NCBI RefSeq assembly: GCF_963675165.1
Contig: NC_087383.1
Location: 1,155,399 to 1,219,398 of the forward strand
Reading direction: 5' to 3'
Source: Halichondria panicea
Taxonomy: Eukaryota; Porifera; Demospongiae; Suberitida; Halichondriidae
DNA length: 64,000 bases
The notes under the pieces are model-generated. The model saw nothing but the letters and a program-made list of their open reading frames with translations. It was not told where the DNA came from and made no database searches. Both the position numbers and the translations under genes were made by a program. Shown here in pieces: positions 39,599-50,940 of this stretch. Within the stretch, counting starts at the first letter, position 1; each line of letters starts with the position of its first letter.

Positions 39599-39949
39599 CC
39601 GTAAGATCTCGATTTAAAGCGACACTTTTTATAATTACGAAGCCAGAGGTTGCATCTTTTGGAGGTTGAAAAATTATATTGAAGTCCTGGTGTTGCATAT
39701 TTAGAGGGTCGCATCTAATTGGAGGTAACTTTACAGAGTCTACTTGCCTCGATTTCAGGCCGCTTAAAAACACTGATTTTCCAGTGGGCTACAATCGAGG
39801 CTAGGGAGTGGCTACATTTACCTCTATTTAGAACGCGACATTAAAAAATAATTGTCAACGCAGCTGTCGCTACTTTTAGAGGTCAGAAAATTGCTGAAGC
39901 TCCTGGGTGTTGCATATTTGGAGGGTCGCCTTAAATCGAGGTCTTACGG
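39599..39949. mobile_element. Tc1/mariner-type MITE, 351 bp, in the DHX34 copy D2
   Basis: Inverted copy of the element at 7898-8249: CCGTAAGATCTCGATTTAAA to CTTAAATCGAGGTCTTACGG. It is flanked by TA at 39597-39598 and 39950-39951. The paralogous D1 site near 2060 reads TTTTGATACTGTGAATG with a single TA, giving direct proof of insertion. Confidence 0.95.
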
Positions 39950-40963
39950 TACTGTGAATGCTCTCTGTATGTCATTCATCACTCAGTGACATGATAACGA
40001 GGAGGAGTCTGTCACGTCGGATCTCAAAGACCTCGAGTTTAAACTGTTACACGATCTCCTAGCTGCAAGTGAGTGAGTGGGCTACCCCCCTGCATGACTA
40101 CCCCCTGTGTATGGCTACTCCCTGCATGGCTACCCCCTGCATATCTACCCCCTGCATGGCTACCCCCCTGCATAGCGGGTTTACATGTTTGCGTGTGTAT
40201 AGGAGGCCAGTAATGTGAGACGAAACTTCACGCTCAAGGACATCAACCTGCTCAAGATTGTCCTTTGCAGGTACGTCACAAAGCTCTAATTATAGGAGCG
40301 TTATAATATTAAGTGGGTGGCTATGACAATTGTAATACCCCTCCCCCCCTACCACTTAGTGGCTTGTACCCTCAGCTGGCCATTGCTGACGACTGTAACT
40401 CCAGACTTGAAACAAGTCTACCACACAAAGGTATGTCTCTCTCAAACAGCATCTCTAAAATAGATTTCCACTGCAAATCTCTCTCTCTTAATTTCCACAG
40501 ATGAAGTCATTTGCACTATTACATCCGACCAGTATATTCTCTACCAGTCCAGAGTACCTTCACCCTGAGGGCACGGACAAGTGCAAGGAGCTACTGGCCT
40601 ATGTGTGAGTACAGTGGTGTTTCTCTAGAGTAGTTATACTTATCAACAGCTAGAGCCTTGTATATTAAGAATAGCTCACTGCTGTTAAAAGTGTCTATAG
40701 TTAGTATCAACCTTTAATACTTTCCTATGAGTGGATGTAAGATAATTTATTGTTAGCTAGGTATTTCAAAATGTATGTCAAGGCCTTATTTAATAGAAAT
40801 GTGTTGTCCAATGAGGATGATCAGTGTTACTTTACTCATACTGTGACTGTAGTGATCTCCTGGAGACCAATAAACCATATCTGGTCAATGCCGTGAGGGT
40901 GCCAGCTCTGCAGACCATCTCCTTGTTCTCACAGAGTTTGGACACTAACAATGACTGTACCAG

Positions 40964-41136
<173 letters not shown>

Positions 41137-42114
41137 GGTGTGTGCAGTACTAGTGTGTGTGTGCGCAGTTAATTGAAGTGTACCATTTTAATGTACGTGC
41201 ATTGTCGTTATTAATCTGTCTTGTTTGCTATAGGCTAATTGCTGACAGCTGGTTGGAGCTCAAGTTCCCCAGTGCGGAGGTGGGGGAGAGGGTAGTGGGT
41301 GTGGTCCAAACCCTGAGGGCCTGAGGGCCACTTGGGCTGAGCTATTGGACACCAAACTGACGGCCTCTCAAAGTAAGTATAAGGTCACCCACCGTATTTG
41401 ACCTTTTTTCTGCAACCTAAAATTTGTTTTTCTTAGAAATATTGCATGCAGTGCTTTTTAAAGCATGTGATAGCATGTGGAGAGCAACTCGTGACTAAAT
41501 GATTTCTAATAAGCCAGCTCTTGTAATGAGATTCATTGTTCGTTAACAATATTCGTTGACAATTTTGCTGACCAGCCGGCACTATAAGGTACACCACCTT
41601 TAATTAGCACATACCTAAAGGTCTTTAACACGTACCATCAGCAGTTCTTTTATCACGCATGTCTGCATACCTTAATTCAGAGCGTTCTAAGGAGGATCGT
41701 TTCCACGACGATTTTGATGACACTTCAAAGACAGCTGCCCTCGAGACGTTGCTAGCGTCCAAACTAGCGGAGTTTCTGGACAGCTCTTTCCCCTACAAAC
41801 TCGGTCAACTATCAGCAGCTGGCAAGGAGCACCTTTACAAGGGACCACCCCCTGATAACCAAGAAGGTACGTGGATCATGGAATTAAGTAGATTGAAATT
41901 ACCTATTGATGCCTGTTATACAGGATTTGTCACTACAATTATCTTAACTTTTAATCACCTGTGTAGCAGAAGCTGTTTCTAAAGAAGAGTCGAAAGAATC
42001 TGATACTGTAAAACCAGACATGAAGCGACACCCACTGAAGGGAGGGTGGGCCATCACTGATTACCTCACTTATGATTGGCACGTTACTATCAATTGTAGC
42101 AATTATTATGTCAC

Positions 42115-42214
42115 TATACACACTACACACGCCCACACACACACACGCACACACACACACACACACACACGCACACACACACTACACACACACACACACT
42201 ACACACACACACAG
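42115..42214. repeat. (CA)n microsatellite before the DHX34 finger exon of D2
   Basis: Interrupted CA/CACG/CTACACA tract ending in the acceptor CACAG; shorter and more interrupted than the one in D1. Confidence 0.95.
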
Positions 42215-42884
42215 TCTGGATGATGGCACTTCCAGTACTTTGAGTAGCAGTGATCACATCAGTCGAGTGTGGAGCTGCCCTCAGTGTGAACAGAGACTGG
42301 CTGTTACCCTGGTCGAGCAGCTGCAACATCAGGCCACCTGCAAGAAAGACATGGAACAAGGTACTACAGTTGATCGATCCTTTACTATAATTATCACCTC
42401 AAAAAGAATGCATTCTCTGGCAGGAGTTAAATAGCATTTGTGTGGGTGGACTCAAAATAATAGTAACCACAAGAATTTTGTTGAGTGGTCTGAGTTGCAA
42501 CTTGCAACAAAACAATGGACTGTGGTTAAATTTTAAGAGGTCACTTTTATCTGATCTACATGTAACAGTATAGAGACTTTGTATTCCACTGTATTGAGCT
42601 TTTCTCTTTCAACACAGTTGCTGAACAAGACCTCGCTGCCAAGTCAGTAGACCCTACCCACCTCAAGTCCTACCATTGCCCCGTGTGTGAACAGACCCTC
42701 CAACTGACTCCCATAGATATCCTCAAACATAAACGTAAACACGCTAAACAGTTAGTGCACAAATAAAAGTTTATTTTTATGTCACTAGCTTCCATTATAG
42801 TTACTTCTGCTTTTTGGCATCAGTACAGTTGTGTCTATATTCATGAGTTATCATGAATCAGAACAAAATTGAAATGCTATGGTA

Positions 42885-43108
42885 GTTTCCCTGGGTATTT
42901 TGTAGACATGCTGCTGTAACGTTGGATGTACATCCCTATACATGACAGATGGGTAATTACTCATAAATTATACATTACAAGACAACAGATGTCATAGGTG
43001 GTGGTTTCCCGGGGGTTTTGCTGTATTCCAATAATGACAAAGCACTGCAGCACTATAAAAATAGTTAGTGCTCATGTACTTTGTGTCAAAGCTAAATCTG
43101 AATCTATA
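42885..43108 (+). promoter_or_regulatory. B4 promoter and non-coding first exon
   Basis: GGTAGTTTCCCTGGG (about 42888), GGTGGTTTCCCGGGG (about 43001), TATAAAAATAG (43054-43064), donor GTAAGTAAG at 43109, acceptor CTCCAG at 43225. Almost identical to B1. Confidence 0.65.
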
Positions 43109-43229
43109 GTAAGTAAGTTGCTAATAAATTTGACATTGCTATGCAATACACATCCAGTATGCATTTTAATTGTGTAGTGTTATAGGTATATAATTATTCA
43201 TGCATGATTGTTCTTACATCTCCAGCAAG

Positions 43230-44906
43230 ATGTTGTCTACAAAAGCTGAAGTCTGCGATATGGATGAGTACGAAGATGGTCTCGCTTTTCGATTTGAAAT
43301 GCCCAAAGAGGATCTATCTTTGAGGGGTGTTTGCATTGAAGATGGTGTGCCCACGCTGCTTTTCAGTGTTGCTAAGAAAGTACCAACGATTATAGAGGAA
43401 GAAGTGGCCATGTGTATTCGTTTGAGCCAAGAAAACAAGCGTCCCGAGTTCTACTACAATAGATTTCTCCCTGACCACCCTCTTGCAGGAACTGGCCGAC
43501 ATTTTAAGCAATACAAGCCACTCTACATGAGACGCACCTCTATTGGGGAAACTCTTGCTGAAATTGACTGGCAAATGAAGTGCCTAATGGTTGGTGTTCG
43601 TAGTGACAAGAATAAGGAGAAATTCTGGTCATGGACTGAAAAAAGCAATGTTGATGGTTTGGCAAGTTTCGAAAACTTTGAACGTGATCCATCAAAGCAT
43701 GGTGGTGTGTACATGAAATGCAAGCGAGTATCTATTTGTGAAGATGCAAACCAGATTCTCTTTGAAGGAGAACCAGAAATGGCAATTGATTCTGTGGAAT
43801 TTCCAGCATATTCACGTTACATCACAGAACATTTTGATTCTATTGCATACTATGACGAGCCACTTTTTCTCAAAATGAAGGAGTACATAAAGCTCATTCT
43901 TGCTGTCGAGTGGCTGAAAGAAAAAGGAGTTCACTTCAGTCAGAACTGGATACGAGAGCATACAACACCCACGTACAATCCCCCCAAATCGTTACAAGTG
44001 GAACTCTCAGCTGAAGAAACCAACTCAACCATGAAGCAGCTAAAAGAAGAGGCAAAGAAGGCAATGAAAGGGCCTGAAGTGTTGCAAGCCCTCTCCCAAA
44101 GCAAGTACGTGGATCGAGTCTCTGTTACGAAACCCACAGTGACAGTCAAAAGCAAAAATTTTGAAGCTAAGTTTGAGCAAACGATTGCTCATCCTGATTT
44201 TGAAAGAACAGCAGACTTGTATGTGCCTCTTGTGCAGAAGATAGTAGTGAGAGCTACCACACACGATTTCGATTTTCTCTATGAAGGTATGGACCCAAAC
44301 ATGCCAGTCACCTTTGATCCAGACACTAAAGAAACTGTTACGCCAGAAGTGAAATCTTGGTCTGAGCTTATGGGGGAAACTGAATTCTTTCCTTGCAAAT
44401 GGCTGCAAGATCCGAACGATGTGATGGTCAGATCTCCAGCTCTCACTGGTGGCATTTCAACTACTAACATTCCTGTCCATCGAGTAAACGAACATGTACC
44501 TGTTCAATCAACGCCATGCCCACTTCAGGTGAAAGCATCTAACTTTCGAAAGGTAGAAAATATACCATCTTCTGCTGTTCCAGCACAGCCTGTGGTTAAT
44601 GCACCATCAAGTAGTGCTCTTGTTAACAGGCCACCTATTGCAACAGGTGGAGCACAGTTAATGCATGGACGGGAAGATTCTTGCTCTAGTGTTGGAACGT
44701 CAAGAAATGGGACGACAATTAAACAACCATCACTACACACTCACGGACTAATAACACAGCTCATTGCCGGGAAGGAGTTTGGGCCGCCTTTGAATATATC
44801 CATGCACCTCCGTCTGCCCCCTAAAGCTGAAGCATCAGGCAACTGTGATAGCGGATACTCAAGCATTGCAAGTACCCCTATGTCTGGATCTCGTCGATTG
44901 CTCTAA
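43230..44906 (+). CDS. B4: subfamily B protein of unknown family
   Basis: 558 residues from MLSTKAEVCDMDEYEDGLAF, start as in B1. Motifs in order: RFEMPKEDLSLRG, KVPTIIEEEVAMCIRLSQEN, SIGETLAEIDWQMKCLMVGV, YSRYITEHFDSIAYYDEPLF, LILAVEWLKEKGVHFSQNWI, FLYEGMDPNMPVTF, SWSELMGETEFFPC, ALTGGISTTN. The tail ends CDSGYSSIASTPMSGSR-RLL, one DSGYSS motif. Only a handful of substitutions separate it from B1 until the last 150 bases. B2 and B4 share the tail form. It is soluble by composition and has no named domain. Confidence 0.92.
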   Translation: MLSTKAEVCDMDEYEDGLAFRFEMPKEDLSLRGVCIEDGVPTLLFSVAKKVPTIIEEEVAMCIRLSQENKRPEFYYNRFLPDHPLAGTGRHFKQYKPLYMRRTSIGETLAEIDWQMKCLMVGVRSDKNKEKFWSWTEKSNVDGLASFENFERDPSKHGGVYMKCKRVSICEDANQILFEGEPEMAIDSVEFPAYSRYITEHFDSIAYYDEPLFLKMKEYIKLILAVEWLKEKGVHFSQNWIREHTTPTYNPPKSLQVELSAEETNSTMKQLKEEAKKAMKGPEVLQALSQSKYVDRVSVTKPTVTVKSKNFEAKFEQTIAHPDFERTADLYVPLVQKIVVRATTHDFDFLYEGMDPNMPVTFDPDTKETVTPEVKSWSELMGETEFFPCKWLQDPNDVMVRSPALTGGISTTNIPVHRVNEHVPVQSTPCPLQVKASNFRKVENIPSSAVPAQPVVNAPSSSALVNRPPIATGGAQLMHGREDSCSSVGTSRNGTTIKQPSLHTHGLITQLIAGKEFGPPLNISMHLRLPPKAEASGNCDSGYSSIASTPMSGSRRLL

Positions 44907-44909
44907 CAA

Positions 44910-45610
44910 AAAGAACAATATTTTTAGTACTGCTATTGATACTATTGGTATTTTTATGTAGCTCGAGTATAGCGACACCTCACTAGTGATGTATAGATGC
45001 AACCTTTTTAGTTAGGCTAGTGGCTAGTAACGTATAATTTATTGTTTACAATTAATGATTATTGATATTTTATTTGGTTGAGCATTATTATTGCATGAAA
45101 GTAATAGGCAGGGCTGGTTCTCATGTTTGCATTGGCAACTGTATTCAATGTCAAAGAGAAACAAAGCTCAAGTCACTAGACTGCAGTGCACTGCAGCAGC
45201 CTCCTCGGGACTGTTCACTGTCAGTCCAATAAATGATCATGAGGGGTAGCAGCATACCATGTAGTGTTGTTTTGTTGTATGCTATTGCCTAGGCCTGACT
45301 CAGGTTATTATAATAAAAATGTGTATTGTCAAGAGTTAATTAATGTTTAGAGTCTACTTAGTCTTAGAGTCTACGACTTTATTGGTAATTACGACCCCTT
45401 GGAAATTTCTCCCATAAATATAATGCATACAGGATAAAAAGCAGTAGATCTGTCTTAGTACGTAGGATCCTGGACTATGCAAAATGGATTCACACCCACA
45501 CAATGGCAATGTGGTATAAGTCACTTTTATCTATACAAAGATCACTTTTATCTATACAAAGATCTTATAATTATGGGGCTTTGCTGTATTGAGCTTTTCT
45601 CTTTCAACAC
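44910..45610. other. Spacer after B4
   Basis: Non-coding, homologous to the spacer after B2. It contains ATCACTTTTATCTATACAAAG in two tandem copies (45522-45560). Confidence 0.6.
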
Positions 45611-45612
45611 AG

Positions 45613-45752
45613 TTGCTGAACAAGACCTCGCTGCCAAGTCAGTAGACCCTGCCCACCTCAAGTCCTACCATTGCCCCGTGTGTGAGCAGACCCTGCAACA
45701 ACTGACTCCCATAGATATCCTCAAACATAAATGTAAACACCTAAACAGTTAG
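45613..45752 (+). pseudogene. DHX34: D4: lone last exon of DHX34, damaged
   Basis: VAEQDLAAKSVDPAHLKSYH, then CPVCEQTLQQLTPIDILKHK with one extra Gln that upsets finger spacing, and an early stop after KHLNS caused by missing bases (AAACACCTAAACAG against AAACACGCTAAACAG). It lies 286 bp before A3. Confidence 0.85.
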
Positions 45753-45884
45753 TGCACAAGTAAATTTAGCAACTAATTTGCTTATGCATTTTGGCTTTAG
45801 TTATGTCATCTATACCTGTAGTACGTATATTCACGTGTTTTGGATCAGATTGCGCAACAGAGTGCAATTCAACAAATTCTGTGG

Positions 45885-46022
45885 TAGTTTCCCAGGGTAT
45901 TTTGTACTGAGGCTCGCTGTACCGTATATGCATGACTACATTGCTGATTAAGCATTACCAAACATTTTGTGCTATAAACACGTCTCATATACTGTTTTAA
46001 GTCATTATTTTAGTTTTAGCAG
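45885..46022 (+). promoter_or_regulatory. A3 promoter
   Basis: GGTAGTTTCCCAGGGTATTT (about 45885), GTGCTATAAACACG (TATA-like at 45973) and an AG just before TTATCAAGAAGAACC-ATG. A weaker version of the A2/A4 promoter, without a clear first-exon donor. Confidence 0.45.
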
Positions 46023-46037
46023 TTATCAAGAAGAACC

Positions 46038-47663
46038 ATGTCTTGCTCCAAGTTGAGGAAGTTTGCTCATGCCGAAGAGTACAAGTACAATGATGGTGTT
46101 GCCTTTCAATTCAAGTTCTCCATGGGAGCAAATTTGGCCCTGAGATCTGTTGACTTCAAAAATGGTGTCCCAAAATTTCATTTTGAACCGTCGCAAAATG
46201 TGTCTGTGCTGACCGAAGAAGATGTGGCTGTCATTATCAAGCTTTGCCTAGAGAACAAACGGCCTGGATTCTTCTACGAAGGATTTCACCCATTTCATCC
46301 ATTCTCTGAAATGGGTCGACTCTTCAAAGGCTACAGTCCCAGGTGGCTGCGAGGTACTTCTGTGGGAGAGCTGCTAGCTGAAGCCGATTGGTCAATGAAG
46401 TGCCTTCACGTAGGTGTGAAAAGTGACAAGGAAAAGAAAAACTTCTCAGCATGGAACGAAACTAGCAATCTGAGAGGGTTGAGAACTCGAGAGGATTTTC
46501 CTGAAGATCTTGATGGAGCTACAATTATTATGAGCTGCCAGTCGGTTGATGTTGACAAACGAAATGATGAACTTTACTTCGTGGCTGAACCTAAAATGCG
46601 GATTGACTGTGTGCGGGATGGACACAATTTGGAGTACTCAAAGTACATCACCGAGATTTTTGACAGTGTGGCCTACCACGATGAGCCAAAGTTTCTGAAA
46701 ATGAAAGAAATCATCAAGCTTGTTCTCGCGGTAGAATGGCTGAAAGAGAAGCTAGATGAGAAGAACATGAAGTTCAGCCAAGTTTGGATTGATGAGCACC
46801 TTCAAAAGCGAAAGCAACACCCAACTGAACGAATCCAAGTGACCGTTCCTCCTCAAGAGGCTCAGCGCCTCATCAACAAAATGGTAGAAGCCAAGAACGA
46901 TAAACAGCTTGCTCTGCCTAATTCGTCTGGATTGAGCAAGAAAGTATCAAAGACAGGCTTTGAAGTTGGAACCACAGCAAATTTACTTGGCTATAACATT
47001 CCAGTTGCATGCAGAGCATCGTTCAACGACTACGATTACCTGTTTGAAGGCCAAGATCCAAACCAGCTAACTAAACTCGGTCTGGACAAAAACACCGGAA
47101 AGCTAGTAATTGCCCGACCCAATGTGAAATCATGGAACGAGTTGTACAGTCAGACGGTCCCTCAACCATGCACTGTTTCCTACACTGCTGATGGTCTCAT
47201 AGGCCCCGCTATAACTGGAGGTGTCTCTACCAGCAGCTTTAAAACAAATCAAGTAAGACGTGAACACACTCGAACTACGGAGGAAGTTGTGGTACCAGCT
47301 GGACAGAGGAAGAGCTATGCGGACATTCCCGAGCCAAAAGCAACAGTTGTTCCAACTTTTAACGTGGGTGTTACTACAGTACAATCTGAGCTCCGAGATG
47401 GTATGCGAAAAGATGGTGTGAAACATGGAGCTGGGTTCTGTGATAGTACATCCCTCTCTGTCTCGAGCGAAACGGGACAGAAAATGATTCAAGAGAAGAA
47501 ACTTGAAATGCACATTTCGGCAGGAGGTGGCATTGGATATCTTGGTTGCAATCATGAGGTGGTGGAGCTAAGACGTGATGGGAAGAAAGGACTACGAGTG
47601 AAACTGCACAATCATTTACTTCCAGACAAAAATCTAGCTAGTGAGTGTATTGCTATGTCCTGA
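46038..47663 (+). CDS. A3: subfamily A protein with swapped C-terminus
   Basis: 541 residues, MSCSKLRKFAHAEEYKYNDG. The body is as in A2 (GTSVGELLAEADWSMK, YSKYITEIFDSVAYHDEPKF, DPNQLTKLGLDKNTGK, GPAITGGVSTSSF). After about residue 490 the DSG-repeat tail is absent; instead it ends GGGIGYLGCNHEVVELRRDG, KKGLRVKLHNHLLPDKNLAS, ECIAMS, the same piece that ends B3. The exchange point is at ISAGGG (about 47518). So A3 lacks every DSGxxS motif. Downstream sequence is also shared with B3, which suggests that gene conversion or unequal crossover moved tail plus flank together. Confidence 0.92.
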   Translation: MSCSKLRKFAHAEEYKYNDGVAFQFKFSMGANLALRSVDFKNGVPKFHFEPSQNVSVLTEEDVAVIIKLCLENKRPGFFYEGFHPFHPFSEMGRLFKGYSPRWLRGTSVGELLAEADWSMKCLHVGVKSDKEKKNFSAWNETSNLRGLRTREDFPEDLDGATIIMSCQSVDVDKRNDELYFVAEPKMRIDCVRDGHNLEYSKYITEIFDSVAYHDEPKFLKMKEIIKLVLAVEWLKEKLDEKNMKFSQVWIDEHLQKRKQHPTERIQVTVPPQEAQRLINKMVEAKNDKQLALPNSSGLSKKVSKTGFEVGTTANLLGYNIPVACRASFNDYDYLFEGQDPNQLTKLGLDKNTGKLVIARPNVKSWNELYSQTVPQPCTVSYTADGLIGPAITGGVSTSSFKTNQVRREHTRTTEEVVVPAGQRKSYADIPEPKATVVPTFNVGVTTVQSELRDGMRKDGVKHGAGFCDSTSLSVSSETGQKMIQEKKLEMHISAGGGIGYLGCNHEVVELRRDGKKGLRVKLHNHLLPDKNLASECIAMS

Positions 47664-47789
47664 AAAAAGACTTGGTTATGTACTTGATATGTGTATGCAT
47701 TGTTGTTGTTTTTTTCTATTTTTGTTGTGTTTACACCTACTTTAATTTGCATGGCTTCTCCACTTCTTGCCAACAGGTGTGTTTACATG

Positions 47790-47999
47790 GAACAGAACAT
47801 CCACTCAATTTCCCCTGGTGGTTTCCCTGGTAGTTCCGTGCGCATGGTGGTTTCCCGGGTGATTTCCCTGGCTTAATTAAAAGCCTCTAGCGCTATAAAT
47901 ACAGTATACGTAGTTCAATATATTATATATCTACAGCAGAGTTCGAGTATCTACAGTGTGTACGTGTGAAGCGCTGACTCTGAAACTATACTGGTCTAT
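47790..47999 (+). promoter_or_regulatory. A4 promoter and non-coding first exon
   Basis: GGTGGTTTCCCTGGTAGTTCC (about 47818), GGTGGTTTCCCGGGTGATTT (about 47847), GCTATAAATACAG (TATA at 47894), GACTCTGAAACTATACTGGT, donor GTAAGCTC at 48000, acceptor TTTTTTGCAG at 48113. Confidence 0.6.
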
Positions 48000-48134
48000 G
48001 TAAGCTCTATAATATAATGTGACATTGCTGCATTGCTGCATTTATTGCATGTGTGCATTCTAGCTATAATTATACTGATATTTGCATGCAAGAAAGTCAA
48101 TAATTTTTTGCAGTTAACATCATTCAACAAGGAA

Positions 48135-49885
48135 ATGTCTTGCTCCAAGATGAGAAAATTTGCTCATGCTGATGAGCACAAATACAGTGATGGCGTGTCT
48201 TTCCTATTCAAGTTCTCCATGGGAGCAAATTTGGCACTGAGTGCTGTCGACATCAAAAATGGAATCCCAAAACTTCATTTCAAACCTGCCCAAAATGTAC
48301 CTGTGCTGACCGAAGAAGATGTGGCGTTATTGTCAAACTTTGCTTAGAAAACAAACGGCCTGGATTCTTCTACGAAGGATTTCACCCATTTCATCCATTC
48401 TCAAAAATGGGTCGACTATTTAAAGGCTACAGTCCCAGGTGGCTGCGAGGTACTTCTGTGGGGGAGCTGCTAGCTGAAGCCGATTGGTCAATGAAATGCC
48501 TTCACGTGGGTGTGAAAAGTGACAAGGAAAAGAAAAACTTCTCGGCATGGAACGAAACTAGCAATCTGAGAGGACTGAGAACTCGAGAGGATTTTCCTGA
48601 AGATTTTCCTGGTGCTACAATTATTATGCGTTGCGAGTCGGTTGATGTTGACAAGCGAAATGATGAGCTTTACTTTGTGACCGAGCCCAAGATGCGGATT
48701 GACTGCAAGTGGGAGGAATGCAATTTGGATTACTCGAAGTACATCACTGAGATTTTCGATAGTGTGGCCTACCACGATGAGCCAAAGTTTCTGAAAATGA
48801 AAGAAATCATCAAGCTTGTTCTTGCGGTAGAATGGCTGAAAGAGAAACTAGATGAGAAAAACATGAAGTTCAGCCAAGTTTGGATTGATGAGCACCTTCA
48901 GAAGCGAAAGCAACACCCAATCCAACGAATCCAAGTGACTGTTCCTCCCCAAGAGGCCCAGCGCTTTATGAACGAAATCGTGGAAACCAAGATGGATAAA
49001 CAGCTTGCTCTGCCTAATTCGTCTGGATTGAGCAAGAAAACATCAAAGACAGGCTTTGAAGTTGGAACCACAGCTAATGTACTCGGCTATAACATTCCAA
49101 TTGCATGCAGAGCATCATTCAACGACTACGATTACCTGTTTGAAGGCCAAGATCCAAACCAGCTAACTGATGTACTTGTGGAGGAAGAAACTGGAAAGCT
49201 ATTACTTCTTAGGCCCAATGTTAAATCTTGGAATGAGTTGTACAGTCAGACGGTTCCCCAACCATGTACTGTTTCCTACACTGCTTTTGGTCCCATAGGC
49301 CCCGCTATAACTGGAGGTGTCTCCACAAGCAGCTTTAAAGTGAATCAAGTAAGACGTGAGCACACCACTCAAACGAGAGAAGTTGTAGTACCAGCTGGAC
49401 AGAGAGTAAAGAAAAGCTATGCGAATACTCCCAAGCCGAAAGCAACCTTTGCTCCACCTTCTGATGTAAGTGTTACTACGCCAAACTCTAAGTTCCGGAA
49501 TGGTATGCGAAAAGCAGCTGGTATGAAAAGTGCAGCAGGGATTATTGATAGTGCATCCCACTCAATCTCGACTGAAGATGGAGGACAAATATTGGCTGAG
49601 AGGAAGGAAGTTGAAACACATATCTCAGTAGGGGTAGGACCTCCATTCATGGACCTCTCTCTGCCCCCTAAAGGGGAACCATCAGACGGTCGTGATAGTG
49701 GACGCTCAAGCTTTGTAAGTACCCCTATGTCTGAATCTCGTGAATCATCGATTGCTGCAACAGACAAAGATGATTCTTCCTCTGTATTTTCTGATAGCGG
49801 TGTTAGCACTGCTACAAACGATACTTTATGTAGCCACGATAGCGACACCACACTAGGTGATGATATGGATATGCAAGAAAGTTAA
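48135..49885 (+). CDS. A4: subfamily A protein with a single frameshift
   Basis: MSCSKMRKFAHADEHKYSDG starts at 48135, 21 bases after the acceptor. Compared with A3, one base is missing in GATGTGGCGTTATTGTC (about 48326; A3 has GTGGCTGTCATTATC). The frame breaks after about 64 codons and resumes as a 492-residue open frame (48407-49885) that covers the whole rest of the protein: SVGELLAEADWSMK, YSKYITEIFDSVAYHDEP, GPAITGGVSTSSF, one tail unit with GRDSGRSSFVSTPMS and FSDSGVSTAT, ending GDDMDMQES. So it is a very young pseudogene or a sequencing/assembly error. Its promoter and splice signals look good. Confidence 0.85.
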
Positions 49886-50705
49886 CTATAATTATTATCC
49901 GATCTGATCAACCCCATTATTTTATGCTTCAATTATTATGCTTCAATATAATTTATTATTGTGTTTATGATTTGTTGTTACATTATAATTGTTGTCCACA
50001 CAAAAGGTATAATTATAGTGGGCAGGGCTCGCACGTTCTGATGTCATCTGACGTGTACATGTACGTTGGAATTATAGGTGTGGTAAAGGTCATCATCACA
50101 CAATACTACGGATGGATATGATAATCACTGTGGTGATCTTTCCTTCCGGTTGTCAGCGTTTGCCCACAGACCTAGCAATAGAAAATAAACACACGAGGTT
50201 GTAATTGTATAAATGAAAGACAACAACTCCCTGAGGTTGACAACACCACAAGCAAGTGTAATGTCAAGAGAGAAACGAAGTTCATTTCTCTAGACTGCAG
50301 CTGTAAGATGGACTCGTCACCCAGTCGTGATATGGTCAGCCACTCACAAGTAAGATCTAATGAAGGATAGCAGCTTAGCATTGTGTTTAATATGAACTGC
50401 TATATGCATGCTACTAGTTAACTGGCTGACTAGTTGCTTTCTTATTAATGTGTAGCTTGTTAATGTTCAGGTGAAATCAAATGTACGTTGTGTTTGCATG
50501 GTGCATCAGCTATGTAGCTTGCATATTATTATTATTGGTTGAAAGCTGTTACTTGTAAGGTGGTCGATCTGTAGCCAGCCAGTCGTACAGTTCACACACT
50601 GTTAAAAGGTGGCCTCCCATTTCACACACTAACAGTACACAGATAATGGCATGATTGATAAACTTTTGATACTGTGAATGCTCTCTGTATATCATGTCAT
50701 TCATC
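49886..50705. repeat. End of the duplicated block: A/D spacer without DHX34 exons
   Basis: 50080-50705 repeats the spacer that lies between A1 and D1 and between A2 and D2 (AAAGGTCATCATCACACAAT, GTGGTCGATCTGTAGCCAGC, CAGTACACAGATAATG, ATACTGTGAATGCTCTCTG). Homology stops at TCATTCATCAG near 50707, just where the first DHX34 exon should start. This is the right-hand border of the array. Confidence 0.75.
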
Positions 50706-50940
50706 AGGTGATGGTAAACACACTGTAAATGAATATCTTCCCAGGAATGCTTGTGGTACTAGAAAGTTTGTATGGGTAGCATACCATTGTGAAAATGTTC
50801 CCAAATAAATTACCCTCTATAGTATACTTTGCCGGATAAATGGCTTTGTCCTCAGGTAATAATAATTAGTATCGTACTATAGGAAGGAAGGTCGAAGGAA
50901 TTTATTATTGATGGATGTGTAACTTCCCCTGTACCTGTAG

